A stretch of DNA of 64,000 nt, from positions 4,222,001 through 4,286,000 of the forward strand of contig NZ_JALJXF010000001.1 of NCBI RefSeq assembly GCF_024169925.1, read 5' to 3'. The DNA comes from Methylorubrum extorquens. GTDB lineage: Bacteria; Pseudomonadota; Alphaproteobacteria; Rhizobiales; Beijerinckiaceae. Below are positions 15,785 to 25,511 of this stretch, piece by piece (position 1 is the first letter of the stretch; each line of letters opens with the position of its first letter). A model generated the notes under the pieces. The model had not been told where the DNA came from, did no database searches, and saw only the letters and a program-made list of their open reading frames with translations. The translations under genes were made by a program, and so were the position numbers.

Positions 15785-18700
15785 CCACGGGAGCGGCAAG
15801 CGAGGCCGAGCGCCTCGCGGCCCTGCACGCGTTGCGCATTCTGGATAGCGATCCGGAGGCGCAGTTCGATGCCGTGTGCCGGACGGCGCAGCGCCTGTTC
15901 GGCGTCGCGGCGGCCTATATCTCCCTGGTCGATGCCGAGCGGCAATGGCTCAAAGCCTGCGCCGGCACCATGCCGACGCAGTCGCCGCGAAAGGACTCCT
16001 TCTGCGACCAGACGATCGAGCAGGATGCGATGCTCGTCGTTCCCGATGCCCGCTGCGACCCACGCTTTTCCGGGCTCGGGATCGTCACCGGCCCGCCCCA
16101 CATCGTGTTCTATGCCGGCGCCCCGCTGATCCTGCGGCCGGGCGTGCGGCTCGGCTCCCTCTGCCTCGTCGATCCGCAGCCGCGGGACTTCACCCCGGAC
16201 GACGCGGCGGCCCTGCGCGACCTCGCCGAGATCGTGATGGCGCAGATGCGGCTGCGGCGCGACAACCTCGCCTTCGCCAGCGAGAAGGCCTTGCGGCAGA
16301 TCCACGAGAGCACCATCCGCGCCCAGGGCGTGGAGATCGAGCGGCGGGCGAGCGCCAACTCGCTCCTCACCATGGCCGAGCAGATCGCCCAGGTCGGCCA
16401 TTGGCGCATCAATTTCGCCAGCGGCCAGCCGATCTATTCGGAGAGCCTGCTGCGCATCGCCGGGCTCGATCCGGCGGCCAAGCATCCCGGCCTCGCCCGG
16501 CTGTGCCATCATGCGGACCGGGAGCGCGTCGAGGCCGCCCTCGCCGCGGCGATCGCCGGAGGGCGCGACTTCGAGTTCGAGACGCGGTTCGCGCGGCCCG
16601 ACGGAACGGTCCGCGACGTGTTGGTGCGCGGCACCGGCAAGACCGACGAGGCGGGCCGCACGATCGGGCTGTTCGGCATCCTCATGGACGTGACCGACCG
16701 GCTGCGGATCCAGGCCGAGATGCGCCGCAGCGAGATGCGCTACCGCAGCCTGGCCGATGCCCTGCCGCTGCTCGTCTGGACCATCGATCCGGACAGCGGC
16801 GAGGCGACCTACGTCAATGCGCGTTTCGAGGATTACTACGGCCCGATCGGCGCCTCGCGGGTGCAGCGGCTCGCTCGCAACCATCCCGACGACGCGCCCG
16901 CCATGGAGGCGGCATGGCAGGCGGCTCAGGCCAGCGGCCGGGGCTATGACGGCCAGTGGCGCCTGAGGGCGCGGGACGGTTCCTACCGCTGGCACAAGCT
17001 GTCGATCACCCCGATCCGCAGCGCGGGCGACCCGGCCGGGATCACCGAGTGGATCGGCACCGCGCTCGACATCGACGAGATCGTCTCCGCGCGGCTGTCC
17101 GTGGAGGATACGAGCCGCCTGCTCGGCATCGCCCTGGAGGGTGCGGAGGCCGGCACCTTCGACTGGAACCTGCGCACCGGCATCACGGTGCTGTCGCCGG
17201 AGAGCGTGAGGCTCTACGGCCTGCCCGAGACCGGTGAACCGCGCGCCCTGTCGCCGACGGAATGGACCGCGACCATCCACCCCGACGACGTCGTCGAGGC
17301 GTGGAACCGGATCCACCACGCCGTCGACTCTCGGTCCCGCTTCACCGCGGAGTACCGGGTGGGCGAGCGCTGGCTCTACACCTCCGGCCGCACCCTCTAC
17401 GAGGGCGACGGCCGCCCCTACCGGATGCTCGGGCTGCATCTCGACATCACCGAGCGCAAGGCGGCCGAGGCGGCCCTGCGCGCCGCCACCGCCGAGGCCC
17501 GCGCCGCCACGGTGGAGGCCGAGCGGGCGAGTGCGGCCAAGAGCGAGTTCCTCGCGGCCATGAGCCACGAGATCCGCACGCCGCTGAACGGGATCCTCGG
17601 CTATGCCGACCTGCTCCTCGACCGGACCGACCACGATCCGGAGGATCAGCGCCGCCTGGAACTGATCCGCGTCTCGGGCGAGTCCCTGCTCACCGTCGTC
17701 AACGACGTTCTCGACGTCTCCAAGATCGAGGCCGGCCAACTCGAACTCGACCCGCTTCCCTTCGCGCTGGGCAAGCTGATCGAGGACACGGTCGCGATCG
17801 TGCGCGGCACCGCCCTCAAGAGCGCGCTGACCGTCGAGGCGCGGATCGATCCAGACCTGCCCGCGAGCGTGGTCGGCGACGCGAACCGCCTGCGGCAGGT
17901 GCTGTTCAACCTGCTCAACAATGCGGTCAAGTTCACGCCGGCGGGCTCCGTCGTCCTCACGGCCCGCTACGAGGGCTCCGTCCCGGGCGCAGACGGCGAT
18001 CCCGCGGAAGCGCTGCGCTTCGAGATCAGCGACACCGGCATCGGCATCGCGCCCTCGCAGCGGCACCGGTTGTTCAAGCCCTTCAGCCAGGTCGACGGCT
18101 CGATCAGCCGGCGCTTCGGCGGGTCGGGCCTGGGGCTCGCGATCTGCCATCGCCTCGTCAGCATGATGGGGGGCGAGATCGGCGTCGAGAGCCGGGAGGG
18201 CGCCGGCTCGACCTTCTGGTTCACCCTGGCCCTGCCGCGCGCCACCACGCCGCCCGCCGCGCAGCCGGCGGCCGGACCGCTTCGCCCGGAAGCGGCGCGA
18301 CCGGCCCGGCTCCTGCTCGTGGAGGATGTGCCGATCAACCAGACGCTGGCCCGCGCCGTGCTGGAGGTGCAGGGCTACCGCGTCGATGTGGCAGGTGACG
18401 GGAACGCAGCGATCGCGGCCGTCGAGGCCACCTATGGCCCGGAGGAGGCCGGCACCGACCCTTACTCCGTCGTGCTGATGGACGTGCAGATGCCGGGCAT
18501 GGACGGCCTCACCGCGACCCGCCGCATCCGCGCCATGACGGGCCCCGCCGCCCGCCTGCCGATCGTGGCGATGACGGCCAACGTCCTCGACGGGCAGGTG
18601 CAGGAATTCATCGCGGCGGGCATGGACGACCATGTCGGCAAGCCGTTCAAGCGCGCCCAGCTCTGCGCGGTGATCGAGCACTGGCGGGCCGTCGGCGCCG

Positions 18701-19143
18701 AGCGGGCGCGGGAGACGACATCCCCGGCTCGTCCGCCCAGAGACCTTCTCCGGCGTCGCCCCGAAAGCGTGCCGCCGGATTTCGCGGATCGCGGGCACGG
18801 CGAGCCGTTGCTCGACCGCGCCGCCTTTGCCGCCGTGCAGGCCACGATGGGCCGCGAGCGCGTGCTGTCGCTCCTGTCCCTGCTCGAGCTCGACCTCGAG
18901 CTGCGCTTCCTCCCGGAGGGGGCCGAACCGGGCCGGACCGAGTTCGACCGGGAGCAGCTCGCCTACGACGCCCACGCCATGGTCGCCGCGGCGGGCGCCC
19001 TCGGCTTCATCGCCCTGTCCGGTCTGTGCCGGGAGATCGAGGACGCCTGCCGGGACGGCGGCGCGCTCGGCCCCCTGATCCACCGCCTCGCGACGCTGCG
19101 GACGGGAACGCTCGGAACGATCAGGGCCCTCAGGGCGGCGTAA
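15781..19143 (+). CDS. Hybrid sensor histidine kinase with GAF, PAS, receiver and Hpt domains
   Basis: This is a 1120-aa predicted soluble multi-domain kinase. In order: GAF domain (about 10-165, with the [12 protein letters not shown] start), three PAS/PAC modules (about 190-310, 320-440, 445-565), HisKA with His596 in [10 protein letters not shown], HATPase with DTGIGI and GGSGLGLAI, a receiver with Asp901 ([11 protein letters not shown]), and a C-terminal Hpt-like domain with His1065 ([14 protein letters not shown]). The phosphorelay can thus run His-Asp-His within one chain to an unlinked regulator. The start is GTG 15781, overlapping the previous stop codon by four bases. No transmembrane segment is seen, so the signal is likely cytoplasmic. 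Confidence 0.9.
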   Translation: MTTGAASEAERLAALHALRILDSDPEAQFDAVCRTAQRLFGVAAAYISLVDAERQWLKACAGTMPTQSPRKDSFCDQTIEQDAMLVVPDARCDPRFSGLGIVTGPPHIVFYAGAPLILRPGVRLGSLCLVDPQPRDFTPDDAAALRDLAEIVMAQMRLRRDNLAFASEKALRQIHESTIRAQGVEIERRASANSLLTMAEQIAQVGHWRINFASGQPIYSESLLRIAGLDPAAKHPGLARLCHHADRERVEAALAAAIAGGRDFEFETRFARPDGTVRDVLVRGTGKTDEAGRTIGLFGILMDVTDRLRIQAEMRRSEMRYRSLADALPLLVWTIDPDSGEATYVNARFEDYYGPIGASRVQRLARNHPDDAPAMEAAWQAAQASGRGYDGQWRLRARDGSYRWHKLSITPIRSAGDPAGITEWIGTALDIDEIVSARLSVEDTSRLLGIALEGAEAGTFDWNLRTGITVLSPESVRLYGLPETGEPRALSPTEWTATIHPDDVVEAWNRIHHAVDSRSRFTAEYRVGERWLYTSGRTLYEGDGRPYRMLGLHLDITERKAAEAALRAATAEARAATVEAERASAAKSEFLAAMSHEIRTPLNGILGYADLLLDRTDHDPEDQRRLELIRVSGESLLTVVNDVLDVSKIEAGQLELDPLPFALGKLIEDTVAIVRGTALKSALTVEARIDPDLPASVVGDANRLRQVLFNLLNNAVKFTPAGSVVLTARYEGSVPGADGDPAEALRFEISDTGIGIAPSQRHRLFKPFSQVDGSISRRFGGSGLGLAICHRLVSMMGGEIGVESREGAGSTFWFTLALPRATTPPAAQPAAGPLRPEAARPARLLLVEDVPINQTLARAVLEVQGYRVDVAGDGNAAIAAVEATYGPEEAGTDPYSVVLMDVQMPGMDGLTATRRIRAMTGPAARLPIVAMTANVLDGQVQEFIAAGMDDHVGKPFKRAQLCAVIEHWRAVGAERARETTSPARPPRDLLRRRPESVPPDFADRGHGEPLLDRAAFAAVQATMGRERVLSLLSLLELDLELRFLPEGAEPGRTEFDREQLAYDAHAMVAAAGALGFIALSGLCREIEDACRDGGALGPLIHRLATLRTGTLGTIRALRAA

Positions 19144-19243
19144 GATGCCTCCGAGGCCTTTCCGCGTCTTGAGATCGCGGCCGCCCCGCGCCACCTGACA
19201 GCCCGTCCCGCTTCCCCGACGAAGCCTGCCGCCAGAGCCTGCC

Positions 19244-20692
19244 TTGCCGCCCCTCTTCGACTATGCCGCGCAAGCGGGCTCCGCGATCAAGGCCTTCGCC
19301 GAAGCCTCCAGCGATCTCCTGATCCAGCCGACGCTGAGGCTCGGCGTCACCGGTCTCGCCCGCTCCGGCAAGACGGTGTTCACCACCGCGCTGATCCACC
19401 ATCTCGTGGAGGGCCACGCGCTGCCGGCCTTCGAGCCGGCGCAAGGAGGACGCCTGCGCCGGGCGCGGCTCGTGCCGCAGCCCGACGACGACGTGCCGCG
19501 CTTCCCCTTCGAGGAGAACTTTTCCGCGCTCACCGAGGCCCGGCGCTGGCCGGGCTCCACCGACCGGATCAGCCAGCTCCGCCTGGAGATCGAGTACGAG
19601 CGCGCGGGCGGCTGGCGCTCGGGTCCGGGCACGCTGATGCTCGACGTGGTGGACTATCCCGGCGAATGGCTGCTCGACCTCGCGCTCGTCGATCAGAGCT
19701 ACGTGGCGTGGTCGCGCGCGACCATTGCCGGCACCCGCCGGGCGGGGCGGGCCGCGATCGCCGCGCCCTGGCTCGCTCTCATGCAGGAACTCGACCCCGC
19801 GGCGCCCCTCGACGAGGTGCTGGCCGAGCGCGCGGCCAACGCCTTCAAGGCCTATCTCGGGGCGCTGCGCGCGGGCGCGGAATCGGTCGCCACCACGCCG
19901 CCGGGGCGCTTCCTGATGCCGGGCGATCTCGCCGGCTCGCCGATGCTGACCTTCGCCCCCCTCGACCGCCTGGAGGAAGCCCAGGTGCCCGGCAGCCTCG
20001 GCGCGCTGATGGAGCGGCGCTTCGAGGCCTACAAGAGCAAGGTGGTGGAGCCGTTCTTCCGCGAACATTTCCAGCGCGTCGATCGGCAGATCGTGCTGGT
20101 CGATGTGCTCTCGGCGGTCGATTCCGGGCCCGCGGCGCTGGCCGAACTGGAGGAGGCGCTGGACGCGGTGCTGCTCGCCTTCCGGATCGGGCGCAACAGC
20201 CTGCTCTCGCGCTTCTTCGCGCCGCGGGCCGAGCGGATCATGTTCGCCGCGACTAAGGCCGACCACCTCCACCAATCGAGCCACGACCGGCTCGACGCGC
20301 TCCTGCGCCTCCTCGTTTCGCGGGCGATGCGCCGCACCGAGGCCGCAGGCGCGCGGGTCGGTACCGTGGCGCTCGCCTCCGTCCGCGCCACCCGCGAAAC
20401 CACGGTGCACGATGGCGGCGAGGTCTTGCGCGCGGTCTCCGGCACGCCGGAGGCGGGCGAGCATGTCGGCGACGAGATCTTCGACGGGCTCTCGGAGGCC
20501 GCGGTGTTTCCCGGCGAACTGCCCGCCGACCCGCAGGCGGTGCTCGACGGCGCGGTTCCGGCAGGCTCGTTCCGCTTCCCGCGCTTTCGCCCACCGCCGG
20601 TGAAGCCCGACGCGCTCGGCCGTGCCGGGCACCTGCCGCAAATCCGGCTCGACCGGGCCATGCAGTTCCTGATCGGGGACAAGCTGACGTGA
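19244..20692 (+). CDS. ycjX: YcjX family P-loop GTPase-like protein
   Basis: This 482-aa DUF463/YcjX protein has a Walker A motif TGLARSGKT at residues 36-44 and LDVVDYPGEWLLDL as the Walker B/switch region. ATKADHL resembles a nucleotide-specificity motif. It is a stress-associated nucleotide-binding protein linked in Gammaproteobacteria to the phage-shock (psp) genes, where ycjX and ycjF are paired; here no psp gene is seen. The start is a TTG at 19244. The last four bases overlap the start of ycjF, so the two are translationally coupled. Confidence 0.87.
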   Translation: MPPLFDYAAQAGSAIKAFAEASSDLLIQPTLRLGVTGLARSGKTVFTTALIHHLVEGHALPAFEPAQGGRLRRARLVPQPDDDVPRFPFEENFSALTEARRWPGSTDRISQLRLEIEYERAGGWRSGPGTLMLDVVDYPGEWLLDLALVDQSYVAWSRATIAGTRRAGRAAIAAPWLALMQELDPAAPLDEVLAERAANAFKAYLGALRAGAESVATTPPGRFLMPGDLAGSPMLTFAPLDRLEEAQVPGSLGALMERRFEAYKSKVVEPFFREHFQRVDRQIVLVDVLSAVDSGPAALAELEEALDAVLLAFRIGRNSLLSRFFAPRAERIMFAATKADHLHQSSHDRLDALLRLLVSRAMRRTEAAGARVGTVALASVRATRETTVHDGGEVLRAVSGTPEAGEHVGDEIFDGLSEAAVFPGELPADPQAVLDGAVPAGSFRFPRFRPPPVKPDALGRAGHLPQIRLDRAMQFLIGDKLT

Positions 20693-21711
20693 CCAACCCG
20701 CAGCGCCCGCGCGCCTTCCGCATCCCCGCCGCCGACCAGCCTCCGCCGGAGGCCGCCACCGCCGAGGCGCCGCCGCGGCCGGAGGTGCGCCTCGTCGACG
20801 AGCCCTACGAGATCGTGGACGCCGCCGACGGCGTCGCCGTGCCGGTGGCGCCCAAGCGCCGCGCGCCCTGGCTGTCGATCCTGTTCAGCGCGCTCGGCGG
20901 CCTCGTCACCATCGCCGTCGGCCTCTCGCTGGAACGGCTGATCGCCGATCTGTTCGCCACCGCGCCCTGGCTCGGCTGGGTTGCGCTGGCGCTCCTCGCC
21001 GTCGCCATGATCGCGCTGACGGCCATCGTCGCCCGCGAGGCGCTGGGCGTCTGGCGCGAGCGCAAGATCGAGGCGTTGCGCGAGCGTGCGCTGGCCGCCC
21101 TCTCGACCCGCGACCACACCGCGGCGCAGGGCGTGGTGCAGGAGCTGCGCGGCTTCTACGCCGACCGGCCGGCGCTGGCAGGCGCCATCCGCCGGCTCGA
21201 CGCGGTGGGCGATGCGATCCTCGACGTGGACGACCGTCTGGCCCTGGCCGAGGGCGAGTTGCTTATCCCCCTCGACCGGCAGGCCAAGGCGGCGATCGCC
21301 CAGGCCGCGAGCCAGGTCTCGGCGGTGACGGCGCTGAGCCCGCGGGCCATCGTCGATGTCGCCTTCGTGGTGTTCTCCGCCGCCCGGCTTCTGCGCCGGA
21401 TCGCGGCGATCTACGGCGGGCGGCCCGGCCTGCTCGGCTTCCTCCGGCTCGCCCGCGCCGCTTTCGCTCACCTTACCGTCACCGGCGGCATGGCGGTGGG
21501 CGAGGGCATGCTGCATCAGGTGCTCGGTCTCGGCCTCGCCGCCCGCGTCTCGGCCAAGCTCGGCGAGGGCGTGCTCAACGGCTTGATGACGGCCCGCTTC
21601 GGCCTCGCGGCGCTGGCCGTCTGCCGGCCGCTCCCCTTCGTCCGCGTCAGCCCGCCCACCGTAAATGACGTCGCGGGCCAACTCTTCCGCAACAGCGAGC
21701 CCAAGGAATAA
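20689..21711 (+). CDS. ycjF: YcjF family inner membrane protein (DUF697)
   Basis: This 340-aa protein starts with a Pro/Ala-rich cytoplasmic segment, then has two membrane segments (about 65-85 and 95-120), and ends in a DUF697 domain with further hydrophobic stretches (GGMAVGEGMLHQVLGLGLAARVS). This is the layout of YcjF (TIGR01620). The start is GTG 20689, inside the ycjX stop (GTGA). It probably anchors YcjX at the membrane. A palindrome and an intrinsic terminator follow the stop. Confidence 0.87.
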   Translation: MTNPQRPRAFRIPAADQPPPEAATAEAPPRPEVRLVDEPYEIVDAADGVAVPVAPKRRAPWLSILFSALGGLVTIAVGLSLERLIADLFATAPWLGWVALALLAVAMIALTAIVAREALGVWRERKIEALRERALAALSTRDHTAAQGVVQELRGFYADRPALAGAIRRLDAVGDAILDVDDRLALAEGELLIPLDRQAKAAIAQAASQVSAVTALSPRAIVDVAFVVFSAARLLRRIAAIYGGRPGLLGFLRLARAAFAHLTVTGGMAVGEGMLHQVLGLGLAARVSAKLGEGVLNGLMTARFGLAALAVCRPLPFVRVSPPTVNDVAGQLFRNSEPKE

Positions 21712-21714
21712 CGA

Positions 21715-21739
21715 GATCCCAAAGGGATCATGCCTTTGG
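21715..21739. repeat. Compact double palindrome after ycjF
   Basis: GATCCC-AAA-GGGATC overlaps a second hairpin, CCAAAGG-GATCATG-CCTTTGG. The two are alternative folds of one 25-nt segment. It looks like an extragenic palindromic repeat and precedes the real terminator by about 30 nt. Confidence 0.5.
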
Positions 21740-21768
21740 CGGGGATCGGGGCAGCGCCCTGAAAATGA

Positions 21769-21804
21769 GAAGCTCCCGAGCCGTCCGGCTCGGGAGCTTC
21801 TTTT
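21769..21804 (+). terminator. Intrinsic terminator of the ycjX-ycjF operon
   Basis: A perfect 15-bp stem (GAAGCTCCCGAGCCG and its complement) is followed by TTTTCT. Because the left side is also A-rich, it may act for the convergent minus-strand gene as well. Confidence 0.9.
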
Positions 21805-21829
21805 CTCTACGGCTGAGTGAGTGCGACGA

Positions 21830-22216
21830 TCAGCAGTCGTCGCCGCCCTTCTTCTCGCCGAGCTTCTGGTCATGACCGGCGGCGTTCATCGCGCCGACCG
21901 TACCGGGGGCAGCCGGCTGCTCGCCGCCGGCGGTGTTCTTGGCCGAGGCGGTCTGCTCCGAGCCCGGCTTGTTGCCGACGCCCTGGCCCGCGCCGACGTT
22001 GTTCATCGCGCCGACCGTTCCGGGCGAGGCCGGCTGCTGGCCGCCCGCGAGGTTCTTCGAACCCGAATCGGCGCCGCTGCCGGTGCTGCTGTTCGCTGCG
22101 GCGGAATCGCCGGGGGCCTTGGCGTTGGTGCTGCCGGTGTTGCACGGCGCGGCGAGCGCGGAACCGGCGATGAAGGCGAAAGCGGTGGCGGTAGCGATGG
22201 TCTTCGTGAGCGTCAC
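21830..22216 (-). CDS. Hypothetical exported protein with an internal duplication
   Basis: This 128-aa protein has a signal peptide (FAFIAGSALAAPC). The mature part is rich in Gly, Ala, Asn and Ser and contains the segment GGxQPAxPGTVGAMN twice, about 38 residues apart, also visible as a repeat in the DNA (around 21885 and 22000). It has cysteines near the start and at the very end of the mature chain. Probably intrinsically disordered and periplasmic. The upstream region is A/T-rich. Function unknown. Confidence 0.65.
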   Translation of the reverse strand: MTLTKTIATATAFAFIAGSALAAPCNTGSTNAKAPGDSAAANSSTGSGADSGSKNLAGGQQPASPGTVGAMNNVGAGQGVGNKPGSEQTASAKNTAGGEQPAAPGTVGAMNAAGHDQKLGEKKGGDDC

Positions 22217-22427
22217 GATTGCGTCCCTCCGGAATTATCCAACCGGCATTGCCGGCCGGTCTGCCCGGAGAAAGCAATTAAGGAAATTTAAGTTCCCGAT
22301 TCGCCCCAACACCGTAGGAACTTTTTAGAACTGCATTCCCATGCATTTGATGGAAATTCCAACAAACCCCTGATGGATCATCTTCTATTCGACTGGCACC
22401 TCAGCCGCTCAGGCGGCTCAGCCCGGC
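22217..22427. other. A/T-rich promoter region of the exported-protein gene
   Basis: This stretch is unusually A/T-rich. It holds TTAA-N6-TTAA at 22278-22291, one base short of the standard CtrA spacing. On the minus strand GGAAC is followed 17 nt later by CTTT, an imperfect EcfG-type promoter. Neither site is certain. Confidence 0.35.
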
Positions 22428-22979
22428 TCAGAGCGGGGCGAGGAAACCCGCCAGCCGCATCAACCCCTCCGGCCAGGGCCCGTGCCCGCTCGCGACGTTG
22501 ATGTGGCCGGCCTCGCCCGCATCGACCAGGGCCGAGCCCCAGGCATAGGCGTAGTCCTCCGCCCGCTCGTAGGTGCAGTGCGGGTCCGTGCGGCTGGCCA
22601 CCAGCAGCGACGGGAAGGGCAGCGGATCGCGCGGCACCGGCCCGAAGGCGCGCACGCTCTCGGGCAGGTCGGCGCCCGCCTCGATATCGGGGAAGGCCAC
22701 CAGCAGGGCCCCGCGCACGACGCCTTCGGGGAAGCGCGGCGCGGCCTCCACCGCCGCGACGACGCCGAGGCTGTGGGCGATGAGGATCACCGGCCGGGTC
22801 GCCGCCGCCACCGCCTCCGCGACGCGGGCCCGCCAGGCCTCCGGATCGGGCCGGTGCCAGTCGTCCTGCGCGACGATCCGCGCGGTCTTGAGCCGCGCCG
22901 CCCAGCGCGCCTGCCAGTGCTCCTCCTCGGAGCCGGCATAGCCCGGCAGGATCAGGATATCGCAATCGGCAGTCTTCAT
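22428..22979 (-). CDS. RBBP9/YdeN family serine hydrolase
   Basis: This is a 183-aa small alpha/beta hydrolase. The nucleophile elbow AHSLG places Ser70, and the likely acid and base are Asp132 (SRTDPHC) and His159 (EAGHINVASGHGPWPEG), a C-terminal motif typical of RBBP9. It begins with ILPGYAGSEEEHWQARW, also typical. These are cytosolic hydrolases with poorly defined substrates. GAGAAG precedes ATG 22979. It is followed upstream on the same strand by lysA, but a 70-nt gap leaves co-transcription open. Confidence 0.85.
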   Translation of the reverse strand: MKTADCDILILPGYAGSEEEHWQARWAARLKTARIVAQDDWHRPDPEAWRARVAEAVAAATRPVILIAHSLGVVAAVEAAPRFPEGVVRGALLVAFPDIEAGADLPESVRAFGPVPRDPLPFPSLLVASRTDPHCTYERAEDYAYAWGSALVDAGEAGHINVASGHGPWPEGLMRLAGFLAPL

Positions 22980-23049
22980 GGGCGGTCTTCTCGGACGGGC
23001 GGCGTCCTCACGCAACGGGCAGCGGGCCGCGCGGGCTCCGCCGAGAGCG

Positions 23050-24318
23050 TCACGCGAGCCAATCGGGCAGGCGGTCGAGGCGGATCAGGTCGTCGTAGCT
23101 CGGGCGCGGGCGCACCACAGCCGAGCGGTCGCCGCTCACCAGCACCTCCGGCACGAGGCGGCGGCTGTTGTAGGTGCCGGCCTGGACCGCGCCGTAGGCG
23201 CCCGCGCTCATGACGGCGATGAGGTCGCCCGGCGCCACGGTCGGCATCTCGCGCCCCAGTGCCAGATAGTCGCCGCTCTCGCAGACCGGACCGACCACGT
23301 CCGCCGTCAGTCGGGGGGTGTCCGGGGCGGGCTCGCGCACCGGGCGAAGGGCGTGGAAGGCCTCGTAGAGCGTCGGGCGGATCAGGTCGTTCATCGCCCC
23401 GTCGACGATGACGAAGGTCTTCTCCTCCGTCGGCTTCACGTAGATCACGCGGGTGACGAGGATGCCGGCATTGCCCGCGATCATCCGCCCGATCTCGAAG
23501 ACCGGACGCAGGCCGAGCGGCCGGAAATGCGGGCGCAGGATCGCGGCGAGCGCTGCCGGATCGGGCGGGGGCGCGTTGTCGTCGCGATAGGGAATGCCGA
23601 GCCCGCCGCCGAAATCGACGTGGTGCAGCCGGTGCCCGTCGGCGAGCAGGTCGCGGGCCAGTTCGCAGAGCAGGCGCGCGGCGTTGTCGAACGGGGTCAG
23701 GTCGGTGATCTGGCTGCCGATATGCGCATCGACGCCGACGATCTCGAGGCCCGGCAGCCGAGCGGCCCCGGCATAGACCGCGCGGGCGCGGGAGATCGGG
23801 ATGCCGAACTTGTTGTCGGATTTGCCGGTCGAGATCTTGGCATGGGTCAGCGCATCGACATCCGGGTTCACCCGGATCGAGACCGGCGCCTTGCGCCCGC
23901 GCGCGGCGGCGACCTCGGACAGGGCGGCGAGTTCCGGCTCGCTCTCGACGTTGAAGCAGAGGATGTTCGCGTCGAGCGCGGCGGCCATCTCCTCGCGGGT
24001 CTTGCCGACGCCGGAGAAGACGATGCGCTCCCCCGGCACGCCCGCAGCGAGCGCCCGGCGCAATTCGCCCTCGGAGACGATGTCCATGCCCGCGCCCTGA
24101 CGCGCGAGGGTGGCGAGCACCGCCTGGTTCGAGTTTGCCTTCATGGCAAAGCACACTAGGGCGTCGTCGCCCGCGAAGGCCTCGGCGAAGACGCGGTAGT
24201 GACGCTCCAGCGTCGCGGTGCTGTAGCAGTAGAACGGCGTGCCGACCTCCTCGGCCAGGGCCGTCAGATCGACGTCCTCGGCATGGAGGCGCCCGTCCCG
24301 ATAGTGGAAGTGGTGCAT
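23050..24318 (-). CDS. lysA: Diaminopimelate decarboxylase
   Basis: This is a 422-aa PLP enzyme of fold type III. It decarboxylates meso-diaminopimelate to L-lysine, the last step of lysine synthesis. The PLP lysine is Lys60 in CFAMKANSNQ. VDAHIGSQITDL, FGGGLGIPY and VCESGDYLALGRE mark the phosphate-binding and active-site parts. Length and layout match LysA. ATG 24318 gives the usual N-terminus. It lies downstream of lptM on the same strand, a gene order seen in many Proteobacteria. Confidence 0.95.
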   Translation of the reverse strand: MHHFHYRDGRLHAEDVDLTALAEEVGTPFYCYSTATLERHYRVFAEAFAGDDALVCFAMKANSNQAVLATLARQGAGMDIVSEGELRRALAAGVPGERIVFSGVGKTREEMAAALDANILCFNVESEPELAALSEVAAARGRKAPVSIRVNPDVDALTHAKISTGKSDNKFGIPISRARAVYAGAARLPGLEIVGVDAHIGSQITDLTPFDNAARLLCELARDLLADGHRLHHVDFGGGLGIPYRDDNAPPPDPAALAAILRPHFRPLGLRPVFEIGRMIAGNAGILVTRVIYVKPTEEKTFVIVDGAMNDLIRPTLYEAFHALRPVREPAPDTPRLTADVVGPVCESGDYLALGREMPTVAPGDLIAVMSAGAYGAVQAGTYNSRRLVPEVLVSGDRSAVVRPRPSYDDLIRLDRLPDWLA

Positions 24319-24396
24319 GTCAGGAGAATCCGCCGCCGCGCCCGCCGGATGGGGAGCGGCGCATCCGAATGCCCCCATGCGCGGTGCGCTGTCTAC

Positions 24397-24456
24397 GTGT
24401 CTGTCACAAAACGCCCGGTGTCCCGGCATGGCCGGAGGGGGAGGCTCGACGATCGG
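24397..24456. repeat. Dispersed repeat, family R3 copy 1
   Basis: A stretch starting GTGTCTGTCACAAAACGCCC resembles 40967-41025 over about 58 nt in the same orientation, with most positions identical by eye. It lies about 80 nt upstream of lysA. Confidence 0.5.
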
Positions 24457-24501
24457 ACGTTCCGCGAGCCCGCCGCGATCCGGTTACGCTCCGGCGGCCC
24501 G

Positions 24502-24852
24502 CTACAGAAGCGGATCGAGGATGAACGGCTCCTTGGGGATCCGGTAGCCGCGCTTGGATCCGCGGGAGGTCGTGACCGGAACACCGTCGCCGCCCGCGGG
24601 GATCGCCGCGGCGCTCAGTTCGTCGCCCGCCTGCACGGCTTCCGGATCGGGGGCCGCGCCGCGATCGCCCACGGAGACCGTGCTGCCCGGCAGGCTCCGC
24701 GACGAGGCGGGAACGCCGGGCCGCGTCCTCGGAGCGGTTTCGGACAGGGCCGCACCCGGCGGCTCCAGGCTGCCGCGCCGGCCACAGGCCGTGCAGGCCA
24801 GGGTGAGGCCGAGCGCGATCAGGATCGAGAGGCGGGCGGAAGAGGCGGGCAT
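24502..24852 (-). CDS. lptM: LptM/YifL-like small lipoprotein
   Basis: This 116-aa protein has a short signal sequence and the LptM-type motif CGRRGSLEPP, with the lipidated cysteine most likely Cys23. LptM helps the LptD lipopolysaccharide translocon mature in the outer membrane. The C-terminal extension rich in Ser, Pro and Gly is longer than in E. coli. ATG 24852 is the only sensible start with a signal peptide. It sits upstream of lysA, the conserved neighbour. Confidence 0.75.
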   Translation of the reverse strand: MPASSARLSILIALGLTLACTACGRRGSLEPPGAALSETAPRTRPGVPASSRSLPGSTVSVGDRGAAPDPEAVQAGDELSAAAIPAGGDGVPVTTSRGSKRGYRIPKEPFILDPLL

Positions 24853-25006
24853 CGAGGTTTCCGGCGGTCTTTCCCGGCTGGGCGGCGCCAGCTTAGCCGT
24901 TGGGGCTTCGCCCCGAAAGGTGGGCCGCGGCGTCTCGGGCGGGACGATGCGCGCTCGGCGCAGAATGCTCGGCGCGCGCCCGCTTCCGTTGCCCCCCGCG
25001 TGGCCC

Positions 25007-25285
25007 TCAGCTCTTCTTGTTGCCGCGCTGCGAATCCTTCGGCGGCGCGTAGGCATCGATCGCCCGGCGGCAGTTCTCGGAGAGCTTGGCCCAGTTGGTC
25101 TTGAAGCACTGATCGGTGGCCGGATCGTCCGGGTCGAGATTGCCGCAATAGCTGAGGTAATCGCCGGTGCAGTACTTCTTGAGCGTCTCGTTGCCGCGCT
25201 TCGACTGCTGCGCCTGTGCCGGAGCAGCCAACACGGCGACCGCGCCCGTGAGGGCGAGAACCAGGGGCGTCAGCTTCAAAGCCAT
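25007..25285 (-). CDS. Hypothetical exported Cys-containing protein
   Basis: This 92-aa protein has a signal peptide (LVLALTGAVAVLAAPAQA). The mature part has four cysteines (KKYCTGDYLSYC, DQCFKTN and ENCRRA), arranged like the cysteine-rich repeat proteins of Rhizobiales, so two disulfides are likely. The C-terminus is charged. ATG 25285 gives a proper signal peptide. Role unknown. Confidence 0.65.
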   Translation of the reverse strand: MALKLTPLVLALTGAVAVLAAPAQAQQSKRGNETLKKYCTGDYLSYCGNLDPDDPATDQCFKTNWAKLSENCRRAIDAYAPPKDSQRGNKKS

Positions 25286-25511
25286 GATGTTCGCTCGATC
25301 GCGGTTCGTGGGAAGAGATTCGTGAGAGGAGGTCCGGGCGCGATGATGCCCTCGCTTGTTCGAAACAAGGCGGGTCCGGGGCAACCGCAAGATGGTTCGG
25401 TGCTTACGGGCTCGTGCCGGACGGGGCAAGGGAGGCTGAAGGAGACGCTGAAACGGACGCTCGACGGGACGGGAGCAGAGTAGGCCCCCGATCGGCTCCG
25501 CTCGGTGCGTT

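Noticed and set aside
14263..19143. A 1626-codon plus-strand frame starting before the O-antigen-ligase-like gene
   Set aside because: Its first 500 codons run out of frame through a clear membrane protein gene and are Arg/Gly/Pro-rich nonsense. Only the part from GTG 15781 shows kinase domains.
15592..19194. A 1200-codon minus-strand frame opposite the hybrid kinase
   Set aside because: High GC keeps antisense frames open. The translation has no domain and mirrors the sense gene.
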